Shown here: positions 26,492 through 34,593 of the stretch, in pieces
Layout: the number at the start of each line of letters is the position of its first letter
Numbering within the stretch: position 1 is the first letter of the stretch
Assembly: GCA_021629085.1 (NCBI GenBank)
Contig: JAJXRJ010000016.1
Coordinates: forward strand, 1-48,198
DNA: 48,198 nucleotides
Source of the DNA: Oscillospiraceae bacterium
GTDB lineage: Bacteria; Bacillota; Clostridia; UMGS1810
Direction of reading: 5' to 3'
The notes under the pieces: model-generated
The model's input: only the letters and a program-made list of their open reading frames with translations
Databases searched by the model: none
Told to the model about the DNA's origin: nothing
Translations under genes and position numbers: made by a program

Positions 26492-26520
26492 ATTATAGTA
26501 TAAAACTATAATCTTGTCAA
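26492..26520 (-). promoter_or_regulatory. Consensus SigA promoter of the decayed sugar-acid operon
   Basis: Perfect TTGACA (26515-26520), 17 nt, perfect TATAAT (26492-26497) on the minus strand, followed by a purine-rich AGGAAAGG ribosome-site-like stretch. The strongest match in the window sits in front of gene remnants. It would now feed the dehydratase gene through about 425 nt of leader. Confidence 0.8.
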
Positions 26521-26580
26521 CAGCGGGGATTTGGATTCTGCTCTGCTTTTACAGTCGTCTCTTGTATTGTACAATCAAAT

Positions 26581-26620
26581 AAAACCCCCGCTTGTTCTAG
26601 TGGGAACAAGCGGGGGTTTT
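26581..26620 (-). terminator. Terminator of rpoB-rpoC
   Basis: Perfect 17-bp inverted repeat AAAACCCCCGCTTGTTC / GAACAAGCGGGGGTTTT with a 6-nt loop, 10 nt after the rpoC stop. The flanking A and T runs make it usable in both directions. Confidence 0.93.
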
Positions 26621-26630
26621 AGTTATCATT

Positions 26631-29600
26631 TTATAAATCTACAATATCGCTCTGCACAATGGGTGTGACTACTTCTACGTCGCCATAGCGTTTCATACCT
26701 GTTCCTGCGGGGATGAGCTTACCAATGATGACATTCTCCTTGAGCCCAATGAGCGGGTCTTTTTTGCCTTTGATTGCCGCTTCGGTGAGCACCCGTGTGG
26801 TCTCCTGGAAGGAAGCCGCCGATAAGAAGGACTCGGTGGCAAGCGCTGTTTTGGTGATTCCCAAAAGCACAGGCTTTGCCTCAGGCAAAATGCCGTTGCG
26901 CTCTTGGATTTCGTTGTATTTTTCCAAATACTCGCCTTTGTCCACCATAGAGCTGATAATAAAATCGCTCTCGCCCGGCTCTTCAATTTTCACCTTGCGC
27001 ATCATCTGGCGCACAATCACTTCAATGTGCTTGTCGTTGATGTCGATACCCTGCAGCCGGTACACGCGCTGCACCTCTTGAATGAGATACTGCTGCACGG
27101 CTTCTGGACCCTTGATGCGAAGCAAATCGTGCGGATTGATAGAACCTTCTGTGAGCTCGTCACCCGATTGTAACACGTCGCCGTCTGCCACCTTGATCCT
27201 CGAACCATAGGGAATGAGATAGGTGTTGGACGCGCCGGTTTCCTGATTGGTGACTGTAATTTCACGCTTATTTTTGGTTTCTGAAAGCTTCACCACACCG
27301 TCGTCATCGGTGACAATGGCAAGGCCCTTGGGCTTGCGCGCCTCAAACAGCTCCTCCACCCTGGGAAGACCCTGCGTGATGTCGTCACCGGCAATACCGC
27401 CAGAGTGGAATGTACGCATGGTGAGCTGTGTACCCGGCTCGCCAATGGACTGTGCCGCAATGGTGCCCACTGCTTCGCCCACGTCCACCAGCCGGCCGGT
27501 GGACAGGTTGGAGCCATAGCACTTGGAGCACACGCCGATTCTGGAATGGCAGGTTAAGATGGTGCGGATTTTTACTGCAGTGACGCCTGCCGCCACAATA
27601 CGGTCTGCATCCTGCTCGCTCATCAGTTCATTTTTTGCTTTCAAAAGCGCGCCGGTTTCAGGATGGTACACATCCTCTGCCGTGCAGCGGCCCACCAGAC
27701 GGTCGTGTAACCCTTCGATCACCTCGTTGCCGTCCTTGATGTCAGTTGCAACCATATATTCATCGGTGCCACAATCTTCTTCACGGATGATGACATCCTG
27801 CGAAACGTCAACCAGCCTTCTGGTCAGATACCCGGAGTCCGCCGTCCGCAGTGCGGTGTCGGTAAGGCCTTTTCTCGCGCCGTGGCTGGAAATGAAGTAT
27901 TCCTGCACATTTAAGCCCTCACGGAAATTCGCTTTAATCGGGATTTCAATGGTACGGCCCTGGGTGTCGGCCATCAAACCACGCATACCAGCCAGCTGCC
28001 GGATCTGGTCAATGCTACCACGCGCACCAGAATCCGCCATCATCTTGATGGGATTAAATTCGTCTAGATTATTTTTAAGCGCATCCGTTACGTCATCCAC
28101 TGTTTTACTCCAGGTTTCCACCAAAAGCGAATGGCGTTCTTCGTCAGAAATCAAGCCGCGCTTAAATTGCTTTGTAATTTTATCCACCTGTGCCTGCGCC
28201 TCGTCCAACAGCTCCTGTTTGGCGTTTGGAATTTCCATGTCGGATACGCTGATGGTAATGGCGCCCCGGGTAGAATATTTGAAGCCCAGCGATTTGATGG
28301 AGTCTAACACACCCGCCGTATCGGTAACGCCGTGCACACGGATACAGCGGTCCACAATTTTGCCCAGGCCCTTTTTATCCGCCACAAACGAAACCTCCAG
28401 GTCAAATGCATTGCCTGGTTTGGTGCGGTCGATAAAGCCCAAATCCTGTGGAATGTTTTCGTTGAAAATGAGGCGGCCGACTGTACAGTCAATCAGATGG
28501 GAAACCAGTTTGCCATCTATCTCTTTGGTCATTTCAACGCGGATGGGCGCATGCAGCCCCACCACGCCGGTGTCATAAGCCATAATCGCCTCATTAAATC
28601 CGGTAAACACCTTGCCCTCGCCCGGCTCGCCTGCAAAGCATCCCTCTTCGGTATAAGTTGCGGGCGTTTTGCCTTCGCGCTCAAGCTGTGTATTGACAGA
28701 TAAAAGCGCAGGCGTTTTGCCGTTTGCAGTCATATAGGTGACCACATCCCCGGCATGGAATTCTGTATCACCGGGATCTAAAATTTTTACTTTTTTCGGT
28801 TTGGTGATGGTCAAATAATAGCTGCCCAAAACCATGTCCTGTGTTGGAACCGTGACGGGTTTCCCGTCCTGGGGTTTTAACAGGTTGTTTGCTGAAAGCA
28901 TCAAGAACCGCGCCTCGGCCTGTGCCTCAGGCGAAAGCGGTACGTGCACCGCCATTTGGTCCCCGTCAAAGTCGGCGTTGAATGCACTGCAAACCAATGG
29001 ATGGAGCTTTAACGCGCGGCCCTCCACCAAGATGGGTTCAAACGCCTGGATACCCAGCCTGTGCAGCGTAGGCGCACGGTTTAACAGCACCGGATGCTCT
29101 TTGATCACATCTTCTAACATATCCCAAACCTCGGGGCGCACCCGTTCCACCATGCGCTTTGCGCTCTTGATGTTATGGCAGAATCCATCGCCCACCAGCT
29201 TTTTCATCACAAAGGGTTTAAACAGCTCCAGCGCCATCTCTTTGGGCAGTCCGCACTGATAAATTTTTAATTCCGGCCCGACCACGATAACCGAACGGCC
29301 GGAATAGTCCACACGTTTTCCCAAAAGGTTTTGCCGAAACCGCCCCTGTTTCCCCTTGAGCAAGTCGGACAGCGATTTTAACGGGCGGTTGCCCGGGCCT
29401 GTAACCGGCCTGCCGCGGCGGCCGTTGTCAATGAGCGCGTCCACTGCTTCTTGCAGCATGCGCTTTTCATTGCGCACAATGATATCCGGCGCTTCTAACT
29501 CCAGCAGCCGTTTTAAGCGGTTGTTGCGGTTAATCACCCGGCGGTACAAATCGTTTAAATCAGAGGTTGCAAACCGGCCGCCGTCTAACTGCACCATAGG

Positions 29601-30326
29601 GCGCAAATCGGGCGGGATGACCGGCACAACATCCATAATCATCCAAGACGGCTGATTGCCGGACTGGCGGAACGCCTCCACCACTTCCAGGCGTTTGGCA
29701 ATTCGGATTTTCTTCTGCCCCTGCGCCTCGTCCAGCTCCTCTTTTAAGGTTTTGGAAAGCTTCTCTAAATCAATGGCCTCCAAAAGCTTTTTCACCGCTT
29801 CAGCGCCCATGCCGGCGTCAAATTTATCTTTACCGTATTTTTCCACCTTGTCACGGTATTCTTTTTCGCTCAAAATCTGCTTTTCGCTCAGATCGGTTTT
29901 ACCCGGGTCAATTACCACATAGGACGCAAAATACAGGATTTTTTCCAACGCTCGCGGCGACATGTCCAAAATCAGGCCCATGCGGCTGGGGATTCCTTTA
30001 AAATACCAGATGTGGGAAACTGGCGCCGCCAGCTCAATATGGCCCATCCGCTCGCGGCGGACCTTAGAACGCGTTACTTCCACACCGCAGCGGTCACACA
30101 CAATGCCTTTATACCGAATGCGTTTATATTTTCCGCAATAGCACTCCCAATCCTTTTGGGGCCCAAAAATACGCTCGCAAAAAAGGCCGTCCCGTTCGGG
30201 CTTGAGCGTTCTGTAGTTGATGGTTTCCGGCTTGCGAACCTCGCCGCGCGACCACTCGCGGATTTTCTCGGGAGAAGCCAGGCCAATCCTAATCGCTTCA
30301 AATTCATTATATTCCAAACCAGTCAC
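26631..30326 (-). CDS. rpoC: RNA polymerase beta' subunit
   Basis: 1231 residues from GTG 30326. Active-site Mg loop NADFDGDQMAVH, the N-terminal zinc finger (CYCGKYKRIRYKG then CDRCGVE), the second zinc site in CHSRIGVCSKCYG, and bridge/trigger-helix regions (GARGSIDQIRQLAGMRGLM, QSIGEPGTQLTMRTFH) are all present. There is no large insertion, which is the short Firmicutes form. Start doubt: AAGGAG is only 1-2 nt from the GTG but 9 nt from the in-frame TTG three codons later (30317), so synthesis may really begin at the TTG (1228 residues). It begins 8 nt after rpoB ends. No ribosomal protein or rpsL/rpsG/fusA genes follow; a strong terminator does. Confidence 0.97.
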   Translation of the reverse strand: MTGLEYNEFEAIRIGLASPEKIREWSRGEVRKPETINYRTLKPERDGLFCERIFGPQKDWECYCGKYKRIRYKGIVCDRCGVEVTRSKVRRERMGHIELAAPVSHIWYFKGIPSRMGLILDMSPRALEKILYFASYVVIDPGKTDLSEKQILSEKEYRDKVEKYGKDKFDAGMGAEAVKKLLEAIDLEKLSKTLKEELDEAQGQKKIRIAKRLEVVEAFRQSGNQPSWMIMDVVPVIPPDLRPMVQLDGGRFATSDLNDLYRRVINRNNRLKRLLELEAPDIIVRNEKRMLQEAVDALIDNGRRGRPVTGPGNRPLKSLSDLLKGKQGRFRQNLLGKRVDYSGRSVIVVGPELKIYQCGLPKEMALELFKPFVMKKLVGDGFCHNIKSAKRMVERVRPEVWDMLEDVIKEHPVLLNRAPTLHRLGIQAFEPILVEGRALKLHPLVCSAFNADFDGDQMAVHVPLSPEAQAEARFLMLSANNLLKPQDGKPVTVPTQDMVLGSYYLTITKPKKVKILDPGDTEFHAGDVVTYMTANGKTPALLSVNTQLEREGKTPATYTEEGCFAGEPGEGKVFTGFNEAIMAYDTGVVGLHAPIRVEMTKEIDGKLVSHLIDCTVGRLIFNENIPQDLGFIDRTKPGNAFDLEVSFVADKKGLGKIVDRCIRVHGVTDTAGVLDSIKSLGFKYSTRGAITISVSDMEIPNAKQELLDEAQAQVDKITKQFKRGLISDEERHSLLVETWSKTVDDVTDALKNNLDEFNPIKMMADSGARGSIDQIRQLAGMRGLMADTQGRTIEIPIKANFREGLNVQEYFISSHGARKGLTDTALRTADSGYLTRRLVDVSQDVIIREEDCGTDEYMVATDIKDGNEVIEGLHDRLVGRCTAEDVYHPETGALLKAKNELMSEQDADRIVAAGVTAVKIRTILTCHSRIGVCSKCYGSNLSTGRLVDVGEAVGTIAAQSIGEPGTQLTMRTFHSGGIAGDDITQGLPRVEELFEARKPKGLAIVTDDDGVVKLSETKNKREITVTNQETGASNTYLIPYGSRIKVADGDVLQSGDELTEGSINPHDLLRIKGPEAVQQYLIQEVQRVYRLQGIDINDKHIEVIVRQMMRKVKIEEPGESDFIISSMVDKGEYLEKYNEIQERNGILPEAKPVLLGITKTALATESFLSAASFQETTRVLTEAAIKGKKDPLIGLKENVIIGKLIPAGTGMKRYGDVEVVTPIVQSDIVDL

Positions 30327-30334
30327 GCTCCTTT

Positions 30335-33300
30335 TTAAAATGCATCGCCGTCGTCTTCAAATTTGTCCCCTTCCTCTTCGTCGACGTCAATGCTTGCCAG
30401 CTCTTCTAAATCGAGCATATCAAGGTATTCTTCTTCCTCCTCTTTGATGAACCCGCCTTCTTTTTCAAACTCGTCAAGCAGACTATCCGTGATCTCATCA
30501 ATTTCGTCCGGTTCCTCCAAAGGCTCGGCAGAAGGGTCGTCAATCTCATCAATGAAAGCGTCAAGCGCATCGTCGCCCTCTTCCGCTTCTTCTTCAAAGA
30601 GCGGGCCGTCAATCTCGTTGATGAGGTCGTCGTCATCTGCAATGTTGATTTTCAAGTTGACGGTGTCGTCCTCATCCACTGATTCTTTCATGATGATTTC
30701 CTCGTCGTTTGCGCCTAACACCTTCACGTCCAGCGCAAGGCTCTGCAGCTCTTTGATTAACACCTTAAACGACTCGGGCACGCCGGGCTTGGGAACATTT
30801 TCGCCTTTGACAATGGCTTCATAGGTGCGCACGCGGCCCACCACATCATCCGATTTGACAGTTAAGATTTCCTGCAGCGTGTACGCAGAGCCATACGCCT
30901 CCAGCGCCCAAACCTCCATTTCACCAAACCGCTGCCCGCCAAACTGCGCCTTACCGCCCAGCGGCTGCTGGGTGACCAGCGAGTACGGGCCGGTGGAACG
31001 CGCATGGATTTTGTCGTCAACCAGGTGGTGCAGCTTTAAATAATACATATATCCCACCGTGACTGGGTTGTCAAACGGCTCGCCGGTGCGTCCGTCATAC
31101 AGGATGGTTTTGCCGTCCTCACGCTTCCCAGCCATTTTGAGGGTTTCCATAATATCTTCTTCGGTTGCGCCGTCAAACACCGGCGTGGCAATTTTCCAGC
31201 CCAGCGCCTTTGCGGCATAGCCCAGATGCACTTCCAGCACTTGCCCGATGTTCATACGCGAAGGCACGCCCAGCGGGTTTAACACAATCTGTAACGGCGT
31301 GCCGTCAGGCAAGAACGGCATGTCTTCCTCCGGCAGGATGCGGGAAACAACACCTTTGTTTCCATGGCGGCCTGCCATTTTGTCGCCCACCGAAATTTTG
31401 CGCTTCTGTGCGATATAGCACCGCACCAGCTGATTGACGCCCGGGGGCAGCTCATCGCCGTTTTCACGGGTGAACACCTTGACGTCTACAATAATGCCGC
31501 TTTCGCCGTGCGGCACACGCAGCGACGTATCGCGCACCTCGCGCGCCTTTTCGCCGAAAATGGCCCGCAAAAGCCGCTCCTCCGCCGAAAGTTCCGTTTC
31601 GCCCTTGGGCGTCACCTTGCCGACCAAAATATCGCCGGAACGCACCTCTGCACCAATGCGGATAATGCCGCGCTCGTCGAGGTCTTTTAACGCGTCCTCG
31701 CCCACGTTGGGGATGTCACGCGTAATTTCCTCTGCCCCAAGCTTGGTGTCGCGCGCTTCGGATTCGTACTCTTCAATATGGATGGAGGTAAATACATCCT
31801 CCTTGACCAGACGCTCGTTGATGAGCACTGCGTCCTCGTAGTTGTAGCCCTCCCAGGTCATAAACCCGATGAGGATGTTTTTGCCCAGCGCAATTTCACC
31901 CTGTGAGGTAGATGGGCCGTCAGCGATGATGTCGTCTTTTTTCACCACTTCGCCCTTTGCAACAATGGGCTTTTGGTTGATGCAGGTACCCTGGTTGGAG
32001 CGCAGGAATTTGATGAGCTTGTATTCGCGCAAATTGCCGTCCTTTTCACGGATGACAATTTTGTCCGCACCCACCGATTCCACCACGCCGTCCTCTTTTG
32101 CAAGCACCACAACCCCTGAGTCCTTGGCCGCCTTATATTCCATCCCCGTTCCCACAATGGGGGAATCGGTGGTCAAAAGCGGAACTGCCTGCCGCTGCAT
32201 GTTGGAGCCCATGAGTGCGCGGACCGCGTCGTCGTTTTCCAAAAATGGGATCATGGCCGTTGCCACCGAAACCAGCTGTTTGGGCGACACGTCCATCAAG
32301 TCCACCTTGTTTTGCTCCACTTCTATAAATTCGTCCTGATAGCGGACAATGACATTTTTATTTTTAAAATGGTTGTCCTCTGTGAGCGGCTCGTTGGCCT
32401 GTGCAATTTTATAAGTGTCTTCAATATCCGCCGTCATATAGAGGATTTCATCTGTCACTACGCCCGTTTCCTTGTCCACCCTGCGATATGGCGCCTCAAT
32501 AAACCCATATTCATTGATGCGTGCATAGGTGGAAAGGGAGTTGATAAGGCCAATGTTCGGGCCTTCCGGCGTTTCAATGGGGCACATGCGTCCATAGTGC
32601 GAATGGTGGACGTCACGCACTTCAAAGCCCGCGCGCTCACGGCTCAAGCCGCCGGGGCCCAGTGCAGACAGACGCCGCTTATGTGTGAGCTCTGCCAGCG
32701 GGTTGGTCTGATCCATGAACTGTGAAAGCTGGGAACTGCCGAAAAACTCTTTGATGGCCGAAACCACCGGACGGGAGTTGATGAGCAGCTGCGGCGTCAC
32801 GGCATCCAAATCCTGAATGGTCATGCGCTCTTTTACCACGCGCTCCAGCCTTGCAAGGCCAATGCGGAATTGATTTTGCAAAAGCTCACCCACCGCGCGG
32901 ATGCGGCGGTTGCCCAGATGGTCGATATCATCGGTATTGCCCATGCCGTAGGGCAGGTTGTTGTGATAGTTGATGGACGCCAAAATATCGTCCAAAATGA
33001 TGTGCTTGGGCACCAAATCATCTATACGGCGCTCAATTTCTTTTTTAATGTCCTCTTCCGTTTCAAACTGGTCGAGAATTTCTTTTAAAACGCCGTAGCG
33101 CACTTTTTCGTGGATTTTTAAATCGGACACGTCAAAATCCACATGGTTTTTGAGATCCACCATGCCGTTGGAAAACACTTTAATTTCGCGGTCCTCATAT
33201 TGCAAATACACCACGTTGATGCCCGCCGCTTCCACGCGCTCTGCATCCTCCATGGAAATGAGGTCGCCCTTTTTCACCAGCAGCTCCCCGGTTTCCGCAT

Positions 33301-34183
33301 CAATAATGTCGCGTGCGGCGGCAAAATTGCGGATCCGGCGGCCAATGGCAAGCTTTTTATTGAATTTAAACCGGCCCACCCTGGAAAGGTCGTACCGTTT
33401 GGGGTCGTAAAACAGGGAATTTAAAAGCGTTGTTGCGCTCTCCACCGTGGGCGGCTCGCCCGGGCGCAGACGCTTGTAGATTTCAATCAGCGCCTCCTCC
33501 TGGTTGGTGGTGGCGTCCTTCTCCAGCGTGGTCACCAGCTTGTCGTCCTCGCCAAACAGCTCTAAAATCTGCGGGTTGGTGCCAATGCCCAGCGCACGGA
33601 TGAGCACCGTGACAGGCAATTTCCGGGTGCGGTCAATGCGCACCGAAAACACGTCGTTGGAGTCGGTTTCATACTCCAGCCACGCGCCGCGGTTTGGAAT
33701 GACAGTGGCGTTGTAAAGCTTTTTGCCGATTTTGTCAAACTGCATATCATAATAGATGCCGGGGCTGCGCACCACCTGGCTGACAATCACGCGCTCCGCA
33801 CCGTTGATGATAAATGTGCCCTGGTCGGTCATGAGCGGGAATTCGCCCATAAAAATTTCCTGTTCTTTTACTTCGCCGGTTTCTTTGTTGATGAGGCGCA
33901 CTTTCATTTTGAGGGGTTTGGAGTATGTAGCGTCCCGTTCCTTGCACTCCTCCACCGAATATTTGGGATTGTCCTCCAAATAATAGTCGTTAAACTCCAG
34001 CACCAGATTCCCGGAAAAATCGGTGATGGGCGAAATATCGTGCAAAACTTCTTTTAATCCCTCATCGATAAACCACTGGTAGGAGTTTTTTTGGACCTCA
34101 ATTAAGTTTGGCATTTCCGAGATTTCGCCGATTTTCGAATAGCTCATTCTCTCGTTTTTGCCAAGCTTGATAGGATGTACCAT
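30335..34183 (-). CDS. rpoB: RNA polymerase beta subunit with acidic C-terminal tail
   Basis: 1282 residues from ATG 34183 (AGGTGAT about 9 nt upstream); a GTG four codons earlier sits inside the leader. The rifampicin-region segments SQLSQFMDQTNPLAELTHKR and RRLSALGPGGLSRERAG are intact. After the universal C-terminal clamp region the protein continues with about 110 residues that are overwhelmingly Asp/Glu (for example EEEEEYLDMLDLEEL and GDKFEDDGDAF). Firmicutes RpoB often has some acidic tail, but this one is long. Cotranscribed with rpoC from its own promoter. It is not linked to rplJ/rplL here; uvrA lies upstream instead. Confidence 0.97.
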   Translation of the reverse strand: MVHPIKLGKNERMSYSKIGEISEMPNLIEVQKNSYQWFIDEGLKEVLHDISPITDFSGNLVLEFNDYYLEDNPKYSVEECKERDATYSKPLKMKVRLINKETGEVKEQEIFMGEFPLMTDQGTFIINGAERVIVSQVVRSPGIYYDMQFDKIGKKLYNATVIPNRGAWLEYETDSNDVFSVRIDRTRKLPVTVLIRALGIGTNPQILELFGEDDKLVTTLEKDATTNQEEALIEIYKRLRPGEPPTVESATTLLNSLFYDPKRYDLSRVGRFKFNKKLAIGRRIRNFAAARDIIDAETGELLVKKGDLISMEDAERVEAAGINVVYLQYEDREIKVFSNGMVDLKNHVDFDVSDLKIHEKVRYGVLKEILDQFETEEDIKKEIERRIDDLVPKHIILDDILASINYHNNLPYGMGNTDDIDHLGNRRIRAVGELLQNQFRIGLARLERVVKERMTIQDLDAVTPQLLINSRPVVSAIKEFFGSSQLSQFMDQTNPLAELTHKRRLSALGPGGLSRERAGFEVRDVHHSHYGRMCPIETPEGPNIGLINSLSTYARINEYGFIEAPYRRVDKETGVVTDEILYMTADIEDTYKIAQANEPLTEDNHFKNKNVIVRYQDEFIEVEQNKVDLMDVSPKQLVSVATAMIPFLENDDAVRALMGSNMQRQAVPLLTTDSPIVGTGMEYKAAKDSGVVVLAKEDGVVESVGADKIVIREKDGNLREYKLIKFLRSNQGTCINQKPIVAKGEVVKKDDIIADGPSTSQGEIALGKNILIGFMTWEGYNYEDAVLINERLVKEDVFTSIHIEEYESEARDTKLGAEEITRDIPNVGEDALKDLDERGIIRIGAEVRSGDILVGKVTPKGETELSAEERLLRAIFGEKAREVRDTSLRVPHGESGIIVDVKVFTRENGDELPPGVNQLVRCYIAQKRKISVGDKMAGRHGNKGVVSRILPEEDMPFLPDGTPLQIVLNPLGVPSRMNIGQVLEVHLGYAAKALGWKIATPVFDGATEEDIMETLKMAGKREDGKTILYDGRTGEPFDNPVTVGYMYYLKLHHLVDDKIHARSTGPYSLVTQQPLGGKAQFGGQRFGEMEVWALEAYGSAYTLQEILTVKSDDVVGRVRTYEAIVKGENVPKPGVPESFKVLIKELQSLALDVKVLGANDEEIIMKESVDEDDTVNLKINIADDDDLINEIDGPLFEEEAEEGDDALDAFIDEIDDPSAEPLEEPDEIDEITDSLLDEFEKEGGFIKEEEEEYLDMLDLEELASIDVDEEEGDKFEDDGDAF

Positions 34184-34435
34184 AGAACAAATCACCTCAT
34201 TTTAGTATTGCCGGGAGCGATAAACCGCCCGACACAGGATTTTCTCCCGACGAAAAAACCCCGCCATCGTAAAAACACAGCATGACGCTTTTTGTATATC
34301 TCTTGAATTACAAATTTCTATGAAAAAAAGAATTTGAATGAAAAATCTATAAATCCGCGGATATTCTTCCCCTTTTCTGGCAAATTATACAAATTGCCCG
34401 AAAAAACAAACAGAATCCAGCGGATACGATTGCAA
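34184..34435 (-). promoter_or_regulatory. Long 5' leader of rpoB
   Basis: No gene is supported. Reading on the minus strand there is an AT-rich stretch with a palindromic TCCGCGGA, then a weak CGTCAT / ATGGCG stem (34282-34287 / 34262-34267) followed by GGGTTTTTT, which looks like an attenuator. A second stem (CTCCCGAC 34244-34251 with GCCGGGAG 34210-34217 on the plus strand) lies close to the ribosome site. No ribosomal-protein binding motif was recognised. Regulatory meaning is inferred from length and structure only. Confidence 0.45.
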
Positions 34436-34441
34436 TTTATA

Positions 34442-34470
34442 ATGATATCACAGGCTTGTTAATATGTCAA
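34442..34470 (-). promoter_or_regulatory. SigA promoter of rpoB-rpoC
   Basis: On the minus strand TTGACA (34465-34470), 17 nt, TATCAT (34442-34447). Expected start near 34435, about 250 nt before the rpoB ATG. Confidence 0.8.
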
Positions 34471-34554
34471 GCTTTTTTAAAATTTTTAGAAAAAAACGTG
34501 GACATGCCTAAAACACGCGCCAAAAACGCATCTATTATTTTTTCTGATGACACA

Positions 34555-34593
34555 AAAAAACCGGCCTGGAACGTGAATCCCAGGCCGGGGTTT
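34555..34593 (-). terminator. Terminator of uvrB-uvrA
   Basis: Stem CCGGCCTGG / CCAGGCCGG flanked by A-run and T-run, directly at the uvrA stop. It separates uvrA from the rpoB promoter. Confidence 0.85.

Noticed and set aside
26521..26580. Possible extra gene between the sugar-acid promoter and the rpoC terminator
   Set aside because: Only 60 nt, no start with ribosome site; nothing seen in it.
27523..28578. 351-codon open frame on the plus strand opposite rpoC
   Set aside because: Lies wholly antisense to a conserved gene, has a Ser/Thr-rich low-information composition and no ribosome site; it is a shadow of rpoC codon use.
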